Notes under the pieces: generated by a model
Seen by the model: the letters and a program-made list of their open reading frames with translations, nothing else
Told to the model about the DNA's origin: nothing
Databases searched by the model: none
In this document: positions 33,875-44,153 of the stretch, one piece after another
Layout: every line of letters begins with the position of its first letter
How positions within the stretch are numbered: the first letter of the stretch is position 1
Translations under genes and position numbers: made by a program
Assembly: GCA_016722505.1 (NCBI GenBank)
Contig: JADKJH010000003.1
Location: forward strand, 248,001-312,000
Source: Holophagaceae bacterium
GTDB taxonomy: Bacteria > Acidobacteriota > Holophagae > Holophagales > Holophagaceae
Reading direction: 5' to 3'
Length of the DNA: 64,000 bases

Positions 33875-34178
33875 AGACCTAGTCTATCGCCCGGAGGCTG
33901 GAAGCCCAAGCGCAGATGGGGTTTGGGAGATCGGGTCACATCTAGGTTTGGAAAAGCAGCGTTGACGGCATTCTCAGACGGCATGTTGAGGGGACTGGAG
34001 CGTTCCAGTGCAAGACCAGCGCTTGCATTATTTTGGATTAGGCCCTTTTGAGCGCGGGCTGAACATGGTATGGAGTAAACAGGGCGGAAGTTCCGCGGAC
34101 TATGCCGTCGTTTTTAAATCCAGTTACCATCCAGGGCCGAAACGGCAAAACAGGCCGAAACCGAACTAGCAGACGGGC
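33875..34178. other. Intergenic region between pilus operon and smc
   Basis: About 300 bp with no credible gene. It should hold the divergent promoters of the pilus operon and smc, though no convincing -35/-10 pair stands out. A GC-poor stretch near 34110-34120 precedes further repeat-like sequence around 34120-34165. Confidence 0.5.
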
Positions 34179-34277
34179 ACTGGTTATTCTGGAACGGTCC
34201 CTACGTTGTCCTGTCGTCCGACATAAGGGGCCGTAGCAGAACAACCAGAAGAACACTGGTTATTCTGGAACGGCCCC
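34179..34277. repeat. Stem-loop repeat family, copies 3 (two direct, one inverted)
   Basis: Three arms: CTGGTTATTCTGGAACGGTCCC (about 34180-34201), an inverted arm at 34227-34248 starting GGGGCCGTAGCAGAAC, and a second direct arm at 34256-34277. The last two form a 22-bp stem (19 matches) with a 7-nt loop. It is the same family as at 1796-1838 and near 27.1 kb. It ends 20 bp before the smc start. Confidence 0.75.
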
Positions 34278-34297
34278 TAACCTGGAGTGTTCCACTT

Positions 34298-37200
34298 TTG
34301 CGTCTTCTTGCTCTCGAACTGAATGGTTTCAAGTCCTTCGCGGATCCCCAGAAACTCGCGTTTCCGGGTGGGATGACCGCGGTGGTGGGGCCCAATGGCT
34401 GCGGCAAATCGAACATCACCGACGCGCTGGCCTGGGTGCTGGGAGAACAACGGGTCAGCCTGTTGCGCGGCGCTGAGATGTCCGATGTCATTTTTTCCGG
34501 CACCTCGGATCGACGCGCCACCGGCATGGCGGAGGTGAAACTTTCTCTTGAGATGGCGGACCCTGCGCTGCCCGGAGCCACCAAAGAAGTCGTGATTTCC
34601 CGCCGCCTCTATAGGGACCAGGGCTCCGAATACCGTGTGAACGGCCGCGAGACCAGGCTGAAGGATGTGCAGGATCTGCTCATGGATACAGGCATGGGGA
34701 CCCGCGCCTACTCGTTCATCCAGCAGGGGCAGATTGATTTGATTCTTTCCACCAAGCCTAAGGACCGCCGCATTTTGCTGGAAGAGGCCGCAGGCATCAC
34801 ACGCTTCAAACTCCGCCGCACCGAAGCTGAACGACGCCTTGTGGAAACCAAAGCCAATCTGGAGCGGCTGCAGGACATCCTTTTCGAGCTGAACAAGCAA
34901 CTGGACAGTCTGCGGCGCCAAGCGGTGAAGGCCAAGCGGGCCGCAGAGCTGGACCAGACCATCAAGGCCACCCAGCGGGTGCTTCTTTCCGCCAAAACCG
35001 AGGAATTCCAGGTTCTGAAATCACGGCTGGTGGAAGCGAGGGACCAACTGGAGCGCCAGGTTGCCCAGCTCACAGTGCAGGTATCGGAAAAAGCAGCCGA
35101 GGTGGGTGCCCAGCGCCTTGCAGTGGACGAAGTCCAACGAAGCCTGGACCGGGGCCAACGCGCGCTGATGGCTTTGGATCAACGCCTGGGTTTCATCGAG
35201 CAGGAAAAAGGCTTCGAGGAAAGCCGGGTGGCAGAATCCACTGGGCTGGCGGAGCGGATGGCAAGCCGGCATCAGGATCTGGTGCTGCGTGTCACCACCC
35301 TTGCTGCTGAAATTATTGCGATGCAGGCCAAGGAAGGCGAAGCTGCGGCGGCCTTGGCTGGACGGGAAACTGTCTTCACCGATGCAGAAGAATCCGTGGT
35401 GCTGTCGGGAGGGGCGCTGCGCCGAGCCGAATCCGATTTGCGGGATCTCCGCCATAAAAGAGCCGAAGCCAAGGCTTCGGTCCAGGCCCATCACAAACAG
35501 AAACTCGAGGTCATGAGCCTGATCGCCCAGATGGAAGGACGGTTGGAAAGCCTCAATCACGAAGAGGCGATCCGGGCGCCCCGGCTGGAGAGCTTGCAGA
35601 CTGAATCTCTCCGGTTGGGCAAGGAACTGGAAGGCAGCGCGGAGCGCCTGGAGGCTGTCGAGGAAGCTTTGCGGCTGCACCGGAATGAAGTCCGGGAGAA
35701 GCAGGAATCCATTCGAAATGCGGCCAAAGCGCTGCACGATGCCGAGGGTCAGCTCGAAGCCGCCGAACGCCGCACGCGGCAGCTTTCGGACCTGTTGCAA
35801 CAAGCCAGCGGCTCAGCGGAAATCAAGAAGGGGCTCGCCTGGCTTCCGGGAGCGCGGTATTCAAATCCGCAGCCTTGCCGAATGCATCGAGGTGGACGAA
35901 GCCTATCGCCCGGATCTGGAACGCTTGTTGGATGCCTGGGTCCAGGCCATCGCTCTGGATCCAAACACCATGGCCAACACAGCCGATGCCCCAGGCCAGC
36001 TTTGGATGGAGGTGGCTACTCGTTCCGGGGAGGTTGCGGTCCCCGGTCAGTGCGCACCGATGCAGGCTGGCATTTCATGGAAAACCGGCGCTCCCCGCAT
36101 GTTCGAAGGCCTTATCCAACGCGCTTTCCGCTGTGCCGACGCGGATCTTCCTGAGCTGGCCGCCACGCACCCGGACCTCGCTTTCGTTTCCCCTCATTTC
36201 GTGAAATCGCCTTTTGGTCCTGTGCAGCTTGGCGCAGCCGTACCCGCCGCATCGCCCCTCAAACTTCAATCCGAATTGGACCGGCGCGGAAAGACCGCGA
36301 AGAGTTTCTAGGGGTCACGGAAACGGCCGAAGAAGATCTCAAACGCCTGCAGCAGGACATTTCCGAGTTCACAGGTCGGCTCGAAGAAATGGAGGAGGAT
36401 TTCCGGGAAGGGCGTCAGCGCACAGAATCGCTGAAGGGCCAGCTTGCCTCCGCTAACAGCCAGCTTGGCGAGATCAAGGAAGCCGTGGAGCGGGCCGATG
36501 CTCTCTGGGACCAGATTGAGCAGGAGATCAAGACGACCCAGGTTCAGCTTCGCGTTCTGGAGGAGGCCCCGCACGAGGCCGAGGACGCGGCCCTAGAGGA
36601 ATCCATCCGAGCTGCGGAAACCAAGGTGCAGGAGGCCCAAAGCGCCTTGGACCAACATCGCGAAATCCGCATGGAAGCGGCGCGCTTGCGGGATGCTTGT
36701 TGGGCTGAGCGGGATGCTATGCAGCGCCAGATCCAGCTTCAGCAACGCGGTCTTTTTGACGTCGAGGCAGAACTGAAGCGATTGGAATCGGATCTCTCTG
36801 AATCCGATGGGAAGCGGCGCGAGGCGCTTGAGCACATCCAACAACTTGAAGCCGAGGCCCAGGAAAAATTGAAGGAGCGTCAGGCCGCGGCCGATGTGCT
36901 GGCAGAACTCCAGCCGCGGATGGAGGCTGAAGGAGAGACCCTTCGCGTGCAGGAGCGTGCTGCCAGGGACTTTCAGGAAGCCCTGGAAAACGCCCGGCAA
37001 TTACATCATGAGAACCAGGTGGCCGCCGCGCAGGTGCAAGGCGGAGTGGATGCTCTGGCCAAGGAAGTGGAATTGGCCTTGGGACTCGAAGTACCGGCCT
37101 TCATGGCATCCATCACCGAGGAAGAACGACTGGCATGGGACCTGGGCGAATTGGTGCATCAGACCCAGCTGAATGAGGCCCAAAGCAAGCGGTTGGATCT

Positions 37201-37810
37201 GGGCGGCGTGAACCCCTTGGCCATCCAGGAATTGGCCGAGGCCGAAGAGCGCCTGGCCTTCATGCAGCAGCAACAGGGGGATGTCCTGGAGGCTATCGGC
37301 AACCTGGAGGCAACTATCTCGGAAATCAATGCCACTTCCGAGGAACGGTTCCGTGAAGCGTTTGATTTCATCAATGCCCGTTTTTCGGAAGTTTTCAAAG
37401 AAACATTCGGTGGTGGCAGCGCGCATCTTTCCCTTGATGACCCCAAGGATTTACTGGAGTGCGGCATTGAGATCACAGCTCAGCCGCCGGGCAAGAGCGC
37501 CAAGGCGCTGATGCTGCTGAGTGGCGGCGAAAAGGCATTGACGGCCATCTCCCTGCTCTTTGCGATCTTCCATTTCAAGCCTTCGCCCTTCTGTGTGTTG
37601 GATGAGGTGGACGCGCCGTTGGACGAAGCGAACGTGGGCCGGTTCGCCGCATTGGTGCAGAAGATGAAAGCCGATACCCAGTTCATCGTCATCACCCACC
37701 AGAAGCCCACGATGGTGGCTGCGGATACGCTTTATGGCGTGACGATGCAGGAAAAGGGCATCTCGAAGCTCGTGAGCGTGCAGTTACGCGAAGCCGAACA
37801 GCTGGTGTGA
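34298..37810 (+). CDS. smc: Chromosome segregation ATPase SMC, interrupted by two frameshifts
   Basis: Condensin core ATPase, about 1170 residues when joined. The start is TTG 34298 with GGAG about 10 nt upstream. Walker A GPNGCGKSNITD is near residue 31. A long coiled coil and hinge region follow. The C-terminus has the ABC signature LLSGGEKALTAISLLFAIF and Walker B CVLDEVDAPLDEANV. The frame shifts near 35850 (one extra base, around CTTCCGGGAG) and near 36282 (one base missing, around CCGGCGCGG). Read-through between those points gives GIQIRSLAECIEV and later ETAEEDLKRLQQD. Because SMC is normally important for viability, sequence error is the leading explanation. Confidence 0.9.
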
Positions 37811-37856
37811 TGATCCAGCTGTTCATGGCTTATAGCCGATCTGCTAGCGTCTACCC

Positions 37857-38668
37857 ATGAATCTGGTTGATTGGGATCTCGGCAATGTGTCGCATGGAAT
37901 CACCTGGGGCGGCGTAGACGAAGCAGGGCGGGGAGCGTGGGCGGGGCCGGTGGTGGCGGCCTGCGCCGTCCTTGACCATCGGACCATCCAGAAATGGCGG
38001 CACGTCTTGCAGGATGTGCGGGATAGCAAGCAGCTCAGCCCGGCACGCCGCGAAGTTCTGGCTTCAGAACTCAAATCCCTCCTGCCCGCTTATTCCGTGA
38101 TGGAGGTGGACAACCTGAGCATTGATCGGGAAAACATCCTGGAAGCTACTTTCATGGCCATGCGCGGCGCCGTGTCCCAGGTGGCTTTGAAGCCCCGGAT
38201 CCTTTTCGTGGATGGCAACCAGGCCCCTAAAACCGGGCTGCCTGAACGCCTGCTTGTGGAAGGTGACGCCACCAGCTGCGCCGTGGCCTGCGCCAGTATT
38301 CTCGCCAAGACCCATCGGGACGAGATCATGCGGCGCATGGATGGCCATTACGAGAATTATGACTTCGGTCGGCACAAGGGCTACGGCACGGCCAAGCATC
38401 GCGAAGCTTTGCGCAAGCTCGGGCCTTGCGCCATCCACCGCATCAGCTTCGCACCGGTGATTTCGGCTCAATCACCCGACGAACTCGTCAGGGATGAGGT
38501 GCGCCAGAGCCTTGAAAGCTGTGACTCGGTCATTGAGCTGCACGCTTGGATAGAGGTTCATTTGCGACCGGCCTACGGGAAATTGAAACTCGTTTGGGTG
38601 GAAACCCTTCGACGGCGCTACGCCACATTGCTGACCCGGCTGGTGGCCGGGAGGAGAACCTTTCATGA
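37857..38668 (+). CDS. rnhB: Ribonuclease HII with an unrecognised C-terminal extension
   Basis: Cleaves RNA in RNA-DNA hybrids and single ribonucleotides in DNA. WGGVDEAGRGAWAGPVVAA carries the Asp-Glu pair (near residues 20-22), ILFVDGN the third Asp, and EGDATSCAVACASILAK the fourth region. The core ends near residue 200 (about 38460). The same frame continues through a charged extension (HAWIEVHLRPAYGKLKLVWVETLRR) and on into the mutT region as one 393-residue frame. I place the end near the mutT start because the run-on there depends on a mutT frameshift; the true stop is uncertain. Confidence 0.85.
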
Positions 38669-39038
38669 TGGTTTCGGCCATAGTCCTGGGTCTTGCGCAA
38701 CGCGATGGCCGCTGGTTTCTCAGCGGCGGGACCCAGGAAACACTGTCCTTCCTGGACGATGGGAATTCCCCGGAGGGAAGGTTCGCGAAGGGGAAGCGCT
38801 AGAGGACGCTTTGCACAGGGAGCTGCAAGAAGAACTTGGATGGAGGCCATCGACCATCCATGCTCTTGAATTCATGACACACAGCTATTCCGACCGCATC
38901 GTGCGGCTCCATCCCTTCATCTGTGAAGGCGCATTCGATATTCGAACGAGTTTGTCCTGGGGCTGGTTCGCCTTGGATGAAATGCGAAGGCTGGCAATTC
39001 CAGAAGCCAACTGGCCACTGTTGGAACGATTGCGCTGA
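38665..39038 (+). CDS. MutT-like NUDIX hydrolase, interrupted by a -1 frameshift
   Basis: Probable 8-oxo-dGTP diphosphatase-type NUDIX protein. Starting at ATG 38665 (GGAG about 8 nt upstream) the product reads SAIVLGLAQRDGRWFLS. One extra base near 38724-38727 would give FLSRRDPGN and join the frame LPGRWEFPGGKVREGEALEDALHRELQEELG, a complete NUDIX box. As given, the second part is fused in frame to the rnhB reading frame. Either the base is missing in the sequence or the gene is truly broken. Confidence 0.7.
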
Positions 39039-39166
39039 TGCAGAGCAGTCTCGCTTCCATGCACTCATTGCTGCTTGGCCGGTTTCTGCTGGCTACCGGG
39101 CGCATTCGACCTGAAGATTCCTTGCTTCGTTGAAATTCAACGGGGCCGAAACAAGTTTGTTAATCT

Positions 39167-40564
39167 ATGCACACCAACGATGCGGGAGTTCATGTGCGAA
39201 GAACACTTTTGGGGAAATTCGGGAAATGCTTCCTGGCTGGCGGTCTCAGTTTTTTGGGTGTCTGGGCTCAGGCCCAATCGAAACCCTCAGGTCAATCGGC
39301 ACCACCCAAGGCGGGGTCCCAAACCGAAGTTACCGTGGATGCCCGGCAAGGGAAATTGGGCGTGGGCATGCCGGATCCGGTGTTGGCGGGCCTGGATGCT
39401 GCTAACGTCGCGCCCAACTTCACGGACGTGTTGCGCCGCGATCTCGAAGATGCAGGGCCATTTGCGCTGTTGAAAGACAAGCTCCCCACCTCTGTGGCGG
39501 CTTCCACCGTGAAGCCCTGGCTTGACGCAGGGGCCGAATGGGTGCTCGCCTTGAAAGTCACGAAGAACGGCGAAGCCGTCACCGTCGCGCTTCAAGTGCT
39601 GGATGTGAAGGCGACGGCTCAGGGGGATGGCAAGCAGCTTCGCTACGCCTTCAGCAAGAACTACACAGGAAATGCATCCTTGTTGCGGCGCATTGCCCAC
39701 ACCTTGGCCGATGATCTGGTGGACCGGCTCACGGGCGATCGCGGGATCGCAAACACCCGGATCGTATTCGTGAGGCAGATGGCTCCTGGCATCAAAGAGC
39801 TTTTCCAGGTGGATCGGGATGGCGCGAATCCCATTGAGTTGACCCGGTATGGCAGCCTGACGCTCTCGCCCACGGTAGCGCCGGATGGCCGCCTCGCCTA
39901 TGTCACTTACAAAGGCGGGTCTCCCGAGATCTGGGGCCAGAAGAGACCAGGAAGCACCCATGAACGGCTCTATCCCAATGCGGCTGCGGGAACCCAAGGC
40001 AGCTGCTACGCCCCGGTCTGGTCGCCCGATGGGAAGCGATTGGCTTTTTCGCAAAGCGATAGGAGAGGCAACAGCGACATCGTCGTGCTGGATGTGCAGT
40101 CAGGCCGGGTGCGGAAATTGACAGATGGGGGCTTCATCAACACCTCACCTAGCTGGAATCCCGCCGGCACCCAGATTGCCTTCACATCAGACCGTGAAGG
40201 CGGCCCCCAGATCTACTTGATGGAAGAGGACGGCTCCAATGTGCGCCGCCTCACGGTCGAAGGCAGCTACAACGAAAGCCCCGCGTGGAGCCCAAATGGC
40301 GCCATGATCGCGTATGTCTCGCGGTTTGAAGGCAAATTCGATCTATTCATTTTCAAACTTGGTGAAGGCAAGGCTTACCAGATCACCACCGGCGTGGCTT
40401 CCAGCGAGTCGCCCGCCTGGTCCCCCGACGAGCGCCGCCTGGTTTTCTCCAGCAACCGCGGTGGTAGCATGCAGATCTGGACCACTGACCTCTCGGGCAA
40501 TTCCGTCAAGCGCCTATCTGAGTTCAGCTACTGCCAAAGCGCTAAATGGACAAGGAGCCGGTAA
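39167..40564 (+). CDS. tolB: Tol-Pal system protein TolB
   Basis: Periplasmic beta-propeller protein that couples TolA/TolQR energy to Pal during outer-membrane constriction. A signal peptide (GGLSFLGVWAQAQ) ends near residue 37. The N-terminal TolB domain is followed by five PD40-type blades, each with an SPxWSPDG-like motif (APVWSPDGKRLAFS, SPSWNPAGTQIAFTSDR, SPAWSPNGAMIAYVS, SPAWSPDERRLVFSSN). At 465 residues it is slightly longer than usual. pal and cpoB follow on the same strand; tolQ is 20 kb upstream. Confidence 0.94.
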   Translation: MHTNDAGVHVRRTLLGKFGKCFLAGGLSFLGVWAQAQSKPSGQSAPPKAGSQTEVTVDARQGKLGVGMPDPVLAGLDAANVAPNFTDVLRRDLEDAGPFALLKDKLPTSVAASTVKPWLDAGAEWVLALKVTKNGEAVTVALQVLDVKATAQGDGKQLRYAFSKNYTGNASLLRRIAHTLADDLVDRLTGDRGIANTRIVFVRQMAPGIKELFQVDRDGANPIELTRYGSLTLSPTVAPDGRLAYVTYKGGSPEIWGQKRPGSTHERLYPNAAAGTQGSCYAPVWSPDGKRLAFSQSDRRGNSDIVVLDVQSGRVRKLTDGGFINTSPSWNPAGTQIAFTSDREGGPQIYLMEEDGSNVRRLTVEGSYNESPAWSPNGAMIAYVSRFEGKFDLFIFKLGEGKAYQITTGVASSESPAWSPDERRLVFSSNRGGSMQIWTTDLSGNSVKRLSEFSYCQSAKWTRSR

Positions 40565-40638
40565 ATTTCTCTCGCCCTTTCAATGCGACTTGTTAAGCTG
40601 AGTCGGAATTTCTGAGGGCCCTCTTGGAGGTAGTCGTT

Positions 40639-41187
40639 ATGCGATCGGTTCGAACTCTATTCATCCTTGGCTCATCGCTGGGGCTGGTCACGATGCTGGC
40701 TTGCAAGAAGCCCGAGCCCACCCCCGAGCCTCCTCCGCCTGTCATCGTAAAAACTGAACCCACGCCGACAGAAGTCAAAACGCCTACCGTGGATTCCACC
40801 AACCCCGCAGATATGAGCGCGGCTAAGTACGCGGAGTTCCAGAAGGCAGCCAGCCTTGCGCTGAAAGATATCAACTTTGATTTCGATCGATCAGATATCC
40901 GCGATGTGGACAAACCGAAACTTCAGGCCATTGCGTCCTTCATGAAATCCTTCGGGTCGGCTCGCGTCATGATCGAAGGCCATTGCGATGAGCGCGGCAC
41001 GGTGGAGTACAACCTGGCGCTGGGAGAACGCCGGGCTGTCACGGCGCAGAACTATCTCGCGGGCCTCGGCGTCAACCGCGACCGTCTTGGCACCATCAGC
41101 TATGGCAAGGAAAAGCCCAAAGTGATGGGCCAGAACGAAGAAAGCTATCTCATCAACCGCCGTGACGAGTTCAAACTCCAGAACTAG
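40639..41187 (+). CDS. pal: Peptidoglycan-associated lipoprotein Pal (OmpA-like)
   Basis: Outer-membrane lipoprotein binding peptidoglycan. ATG 40639 has GGAGG about 8 nt upstream and is followed by a signal peptide ending in lipobox MLAC; the alternative 40624 start adds five residues. A Pro/Glu/Thr-rich linker leads to the OmpA-C domain: INFDFDRSDIRD, GHCDERGTVEYNLALGERRA and ISYGKEKP. Conserved residues for diaminopimelate binding (Asp and Arg in the domain) are present. It lies between tolB and cpoB. Confidence 0.95.
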   Translation: MRSVRTLFILGSSLGLVTMLACKKPEPTPEPPPPVIVKTEPTPTEVKTPTVDSTNPADMSAAKYAEFQKAASLALKDINFDFDRSDIRDVDKPKLQAIASFMKSFGSARVMIEGHCDERGTVEYNLALGERRAVTAQNYLAGLGVNRDRLGTISYGKEKPKVMGQNEESYLINRRDEFKLQN

Positions 41188-41256
41188 CCCCCTAAAAATC
41201 TCAAGGTGACGGGGGGCGCGAATATATCCCCGTTCCTGTTTCAAGATGGAGGTTCC

Positions 41257-41982
41257 ATGAATCAGCGCAACCTGGCTCTTGCGGCTATTTTCGGTGGTGT
41301 GGCTCTGTTCACCGGATGTGAGTCCGAAGAGCGGCTCAAGGCTGTCGAGCGAGAAGCGGGGGAACTGAAGGTGGAGGTCTTCAAGCTGCGGCAACAGCAG
41401 GAAGAGAACACCCGTAAAGCCGATACCGATCGCAAGGACGCGGTTGAATGGCGGACTGAGGACCGCCAGTTCAGGGCAGACCTGCAGGAGACGCTCAGGC
41501 AGCTTTCGGACGCCACTAAAGTCATGAACAACCGCATGGGCACCATCAGCCGCACCCCCGCTACGGTTCCGGCAGCCTCGAATGCCGTCGCGCCCACCAG
41601 CACGCCGGATGATGAAAAAGCCTTCGGCAGCGCGGTGCTGGACTACAACCGCGGCAATTACGCCATCGCGGCTGAAGGTTTGGATCTCTTTTTGCGCACC
41701 TATCCCAACAGTGTGCGAAAGCCCGATGCCCTGTTCTTTCTTGGCATGGCTTACTACAACCAAAAAAATTACGAAAAATCCCAAGGGGCGTTTGATCGCA
41801 TTCTGCGGGACCACCCCAGCTCAAGCCAATTCCTTCCGGCCAAGCTCAAGCGTGGCCAGTGCCTTCTCAAACAGGGCCTGAAACCCGCGGCGCTGCGGGT
41901 GTTCAAAGAACTGGTGGATGGGTTCCCCGGCACCCCTGAAGCTCGCACCGCACAACAAGAAGTCACTGACCTTGGATACTGA
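41257..41982 (+). CDS. cpoB: Tol-associated TPR protein CpoB/YbgF, lipoprotein form
   Basis: Coordinates peptidoglycan synthesis with Tol-driven outer-membrane constriction. ATG 41257 with GGAGG 5 nt upstream; signal peptide ending LFTGC (lipobox), so it is predicted lipid-anchored, unlike soluble E. coli CpoB. A coiled coil (residues about 25-90) with Glu/Arg/Gln repeats precedes three TPR units (AVLDYNRGNYAIAAEGLDLF, ALFFLGMAYYNQKNYEKSQ, KRGQCLLKQGLKPAALRVF). Its stop overlaps the GHMP kinase start region. Confidence 0.9.
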   Translation: MNQRNLALAAIFGGVALFTGCESEERLKAVEREAGELKVEVFKLRQQQEENTRKADTDRKDAVEWRTEDRQFRADLQETLRQLSDATKVMNNRMGTISRTPATVPAASNAVAPTSTPDDEKAFGSAVLDYNRGNYAIAAEGLDLFLRTYPNSVRKPDALFFLGMAYYNQKNYEKSQGAFDRILRDHPSSSQFLPAKLKRGQCLLKQGLKPAALRVFKELVDGFPGTPEARTAQQEVTDLGY

Positions 41983-42967
41983 TTCCATCTGCCAGACAGA
42001 GCGCTGGCGCGTTCCTGTCCGCATCGATTTTGCTGGTGGCACGCTGGATCTCTGGCCCATCTACGCGATGATGGGGGGCGGCTGCACAGTGAATGCGGCC
42101 ATTGATTTGTGGATCGAGCTGGAGGCCTCCTTCAGCGGCAGTGCTCATCGCATTGAAAGCTCAGACTTGGGAATTTCATTTGCAGGCGCGGAGTGGCCGG
42201 CGGTCGCGCCGCGCGACCTCTCTTGGGTGTGGCGGGTGCTCGGGGCCGCGCCCAGAAGGCCCAATTTCCTGAACATCTTGAGTCCGGTCCCGAGAGGCTC
42301 AGGTCTGGGGGTTTCAAGTTGCCTCGGGGTTGGATTGTTGGGCATGGCTATGGGGATCGCGGCTGGCGCGGAACTGGCTGCCCATGTCCCTTTGTTAAGG
42401 GATTTGGAAGCCGAGGAACTCCAAACCCCAACAGGATGGCAGGATTACTACCCGGCAGCTCTTGGCGGGTGTCTGGCTTTGCATTGGGGGTCGAAAACCA
42501 GGTGGGAATCCATCGCCCCGCATCGTGAGTTGCTGGAGGATCTGTTGATCTTCTACACCGGTCAACCGCATCATTCGGGCCTCACGAATTGGGAAGCTTA
42601 CAAGCGCTTCATCGAAGGCGATGCCACCACGCGCGATGCCCTCAAAGAAATCGCATCGGTGGCAGATGAAATGAGGTTGGCCGTCCCCAATGACCCACTC
42701 GAAGTGGGCGCATTGTTGGAGCGTGAAGGCGCCGCCAGAATGCGCCTCTCGCCGCTGGTGGAGACGGATGCCATGCGGTCCGTGCGCGAACGCGGTAAAC
42801 GGGATGGCTGGTTTCTGGGCATGAAACCGTGCGGAGCTGGCGGCGGCGGCTGCTGCCTCCTGGTGGTCAAAAAAGGTGGCCGTGAGGCCGCACAGGCAGC
42901 CTTGGACGCCATGGATTTACCGGTGCTAAAGGCCGATATCACCCAACGTGGATTGCATCGCGTTTGA
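41972..42967 (+). CDS. GHMP-family sugar kinase, possibly heptose 7-phosphate kinase-like
   Basis: ATP-dependent small-molecule kinase. Motif 1 RIDFAGGTLDLWPIY near residue 15, motif 2 VPRGSGLGVSSCLGVGLLG, motif 3 GMKPCGAGGGGCCLLVV. The RIDFAGGTLD form is typical of HddA-like D-glycero-D-manno-heptose 7-phosphate kinases and fucokinase-like enzymes, consistent with lipopolysaccharide precursor synthesis; this is inference. TTG 41972 overlapping the cpoB stop is the likely start; the frame is open to 41918. Its end overlaps the convergent mutY by 29 bp. Confidence 0.78.
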   Translation: MDTDSICQTERWRVPVRIDFAGGTLDLWPIYAMMGGGCTVNAAIDLWIELEASFSGSAHRIESSDLGISFAGAEWPAVAPRDLSWVWRVLGAAPRRPNFLNILSPVPRGSGLGVSSCLGVGLLGMAMGIAAGAELAAHVPLLRDLEAEELQTPTGWQDYYPAALGGCLALHWGSKTRWESIAPHRELLEDLLIFYTGQPHHSGLTNWEAYKRFIEGDATTRDALKEIASVADEMRLAVPNDPLEVGALLEREGAARMRLSPLVETDAMRSVRERGKRDGWFLGMKPCGAGGGGCCLLVVKKGGREAAQAALDAMDLPVLKADITQRGLHRV

Positions 42968-44065
42968 TGTGGCTGAGCAGGCTAGTGGCGGCGGGACCGT
43001 GTAGGGGCGTGGTTCCAGTTGTTGTGATGAGTTCCCGCAGACGCTGGTCGCGCTTGCCGAGAGCGAGCTGGTTCAATTCGTTTCCTGGAATCCAATGGCA
43101 ACCTCCGGGCGATTCAAAACGCTGCTCCAATCGCAAATGGAAGGGGTTCACCAGCTCCCTCCGATGAGTGTAAATCTGAGTCCAGCCGGGCCATGACCGC
43201 AGTTCTAGCGATGCATAGGGAAGACTGGAATCGGCGGCGATGTTTTCTTCCACTGAAGAACTTATTTCGATGGCAGGCCACTTCCAAAGCCCAGCCAGCA
43301 GGCCTTTTTGAGCAGGTTCATGCAGGAGCCAAAATCCTTCAGCTTCCACCGCCACGAGCCATAGCTCTGATTCCATGGGCTTCCTGCGTTTGATGGCCGG
43401 CGGAATGCGATCCATGGCGTCCAACTTCTTGGCTTCACACTGATCTGCCACAGGGCATCCCAGGCACTTGGGAGACGGTAGACAAATCGTCGCGCCCAGT
43501 TCCATGAGGCTCTGGGTGATGCGGGAGGGACCGAGCTTTGCAAGAGCAGGCCGCAACCAGGAACGCAACTCATTCGCATGATGCTTGGGGTCCCCTTCGA
43601 TGCCGAGCAGGCGCGCTAGCACGCGGAACGCATTGCCCTCCAGCGCAGGCTCTGGCCACTGGAACGCGATGGAGGCCACCGCGGCAGCGGGCAAGGTCCC
43701 AGGCCAGGGAGCTTCATCAACCCATCAAAATCAGCGGGCCAACCAAGCTCCGCGATGCGCTTCGCGGAAGCGTGCAGATGCCGGGCGCGTCGGTAATACC
43801 CCAGCCCTTCCCAAAGCTTATGGATCTCGTCATCATTCGCAATGCTGAGGGCCGCGGCATCCGGGAATTTTTCCATCCACCGCTCGAAGTATGGAATGAC
43901 CGTCGCCACTTGGGTCTGCTGCAGCATCAACTCGGAGACTAATACCGCATAGGGATTTGGATGGATTCGATCCAGGTTTTCATCGCGCCATGGCATATCC
44001 CTACGGTGGCTTTCAAACCACGGCCCAATGGGCGCCAGCAGGGCAGGGGAGTCAGGCCAGTTCAT
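42939..44065 (-). CDS. mutY: A/G-specific adenine glycosylase MutY, frameshifted and with variant active site
   Basis: Removes adenine opposite 8-oxoguanine. The N-terminal part (from 44065) has SELMLQQTQVATVIPYFERW with the catalytic Glu. The frame breaks near 43700: LMKLPGLGP continues only if one base is added, giving a normal HhH LPGLGPxxAAAVASIAFQW. In the downstream frame the catalytic-Asp position reads LEGNAFRV instead of the usual LDGNVxRV. The iron-sulfur loop is CX5CX2CX5C (CLPSPKCLGCPVADQC) rather than CX6C at the first step. A NUDIX-like C-terminal domain follows. Confidence 0.85.
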
Positions 44066-44123
44066 GTGCCTTCAGGTTATGAGGAATGTCGTGGGATGAA
44101 ATCAATCAATCCCCTATAAACGG

Positions 44124-44150
44124 AAAAGAGCGCCACAACGGCGCTCTTTT
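44124..44150 (-). terminator. Terminator-like hairpin after tRNA-Leu(GAG)
   Basis: AAAAGAGCGCC (44124-44134) and its exact complement (44140-44150) with a 5-nt loop. On the minus strand the 3' arm ends in TTTT, directly after the tRNA. Symmetric poly-A/T tails mean it could also work in the other direction, toward mutY. Confidence 0.8.
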
Positions 44151-44153
44151 GAT

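Noticed and set aside
37857..39038. Genuine RNase HII-NUDIX fusion protein
   Set aside because: A separate mutT start with ribosome-binding site exists at 38665, and a single missing base explains why its NUDIX box is in the rnhB frame.
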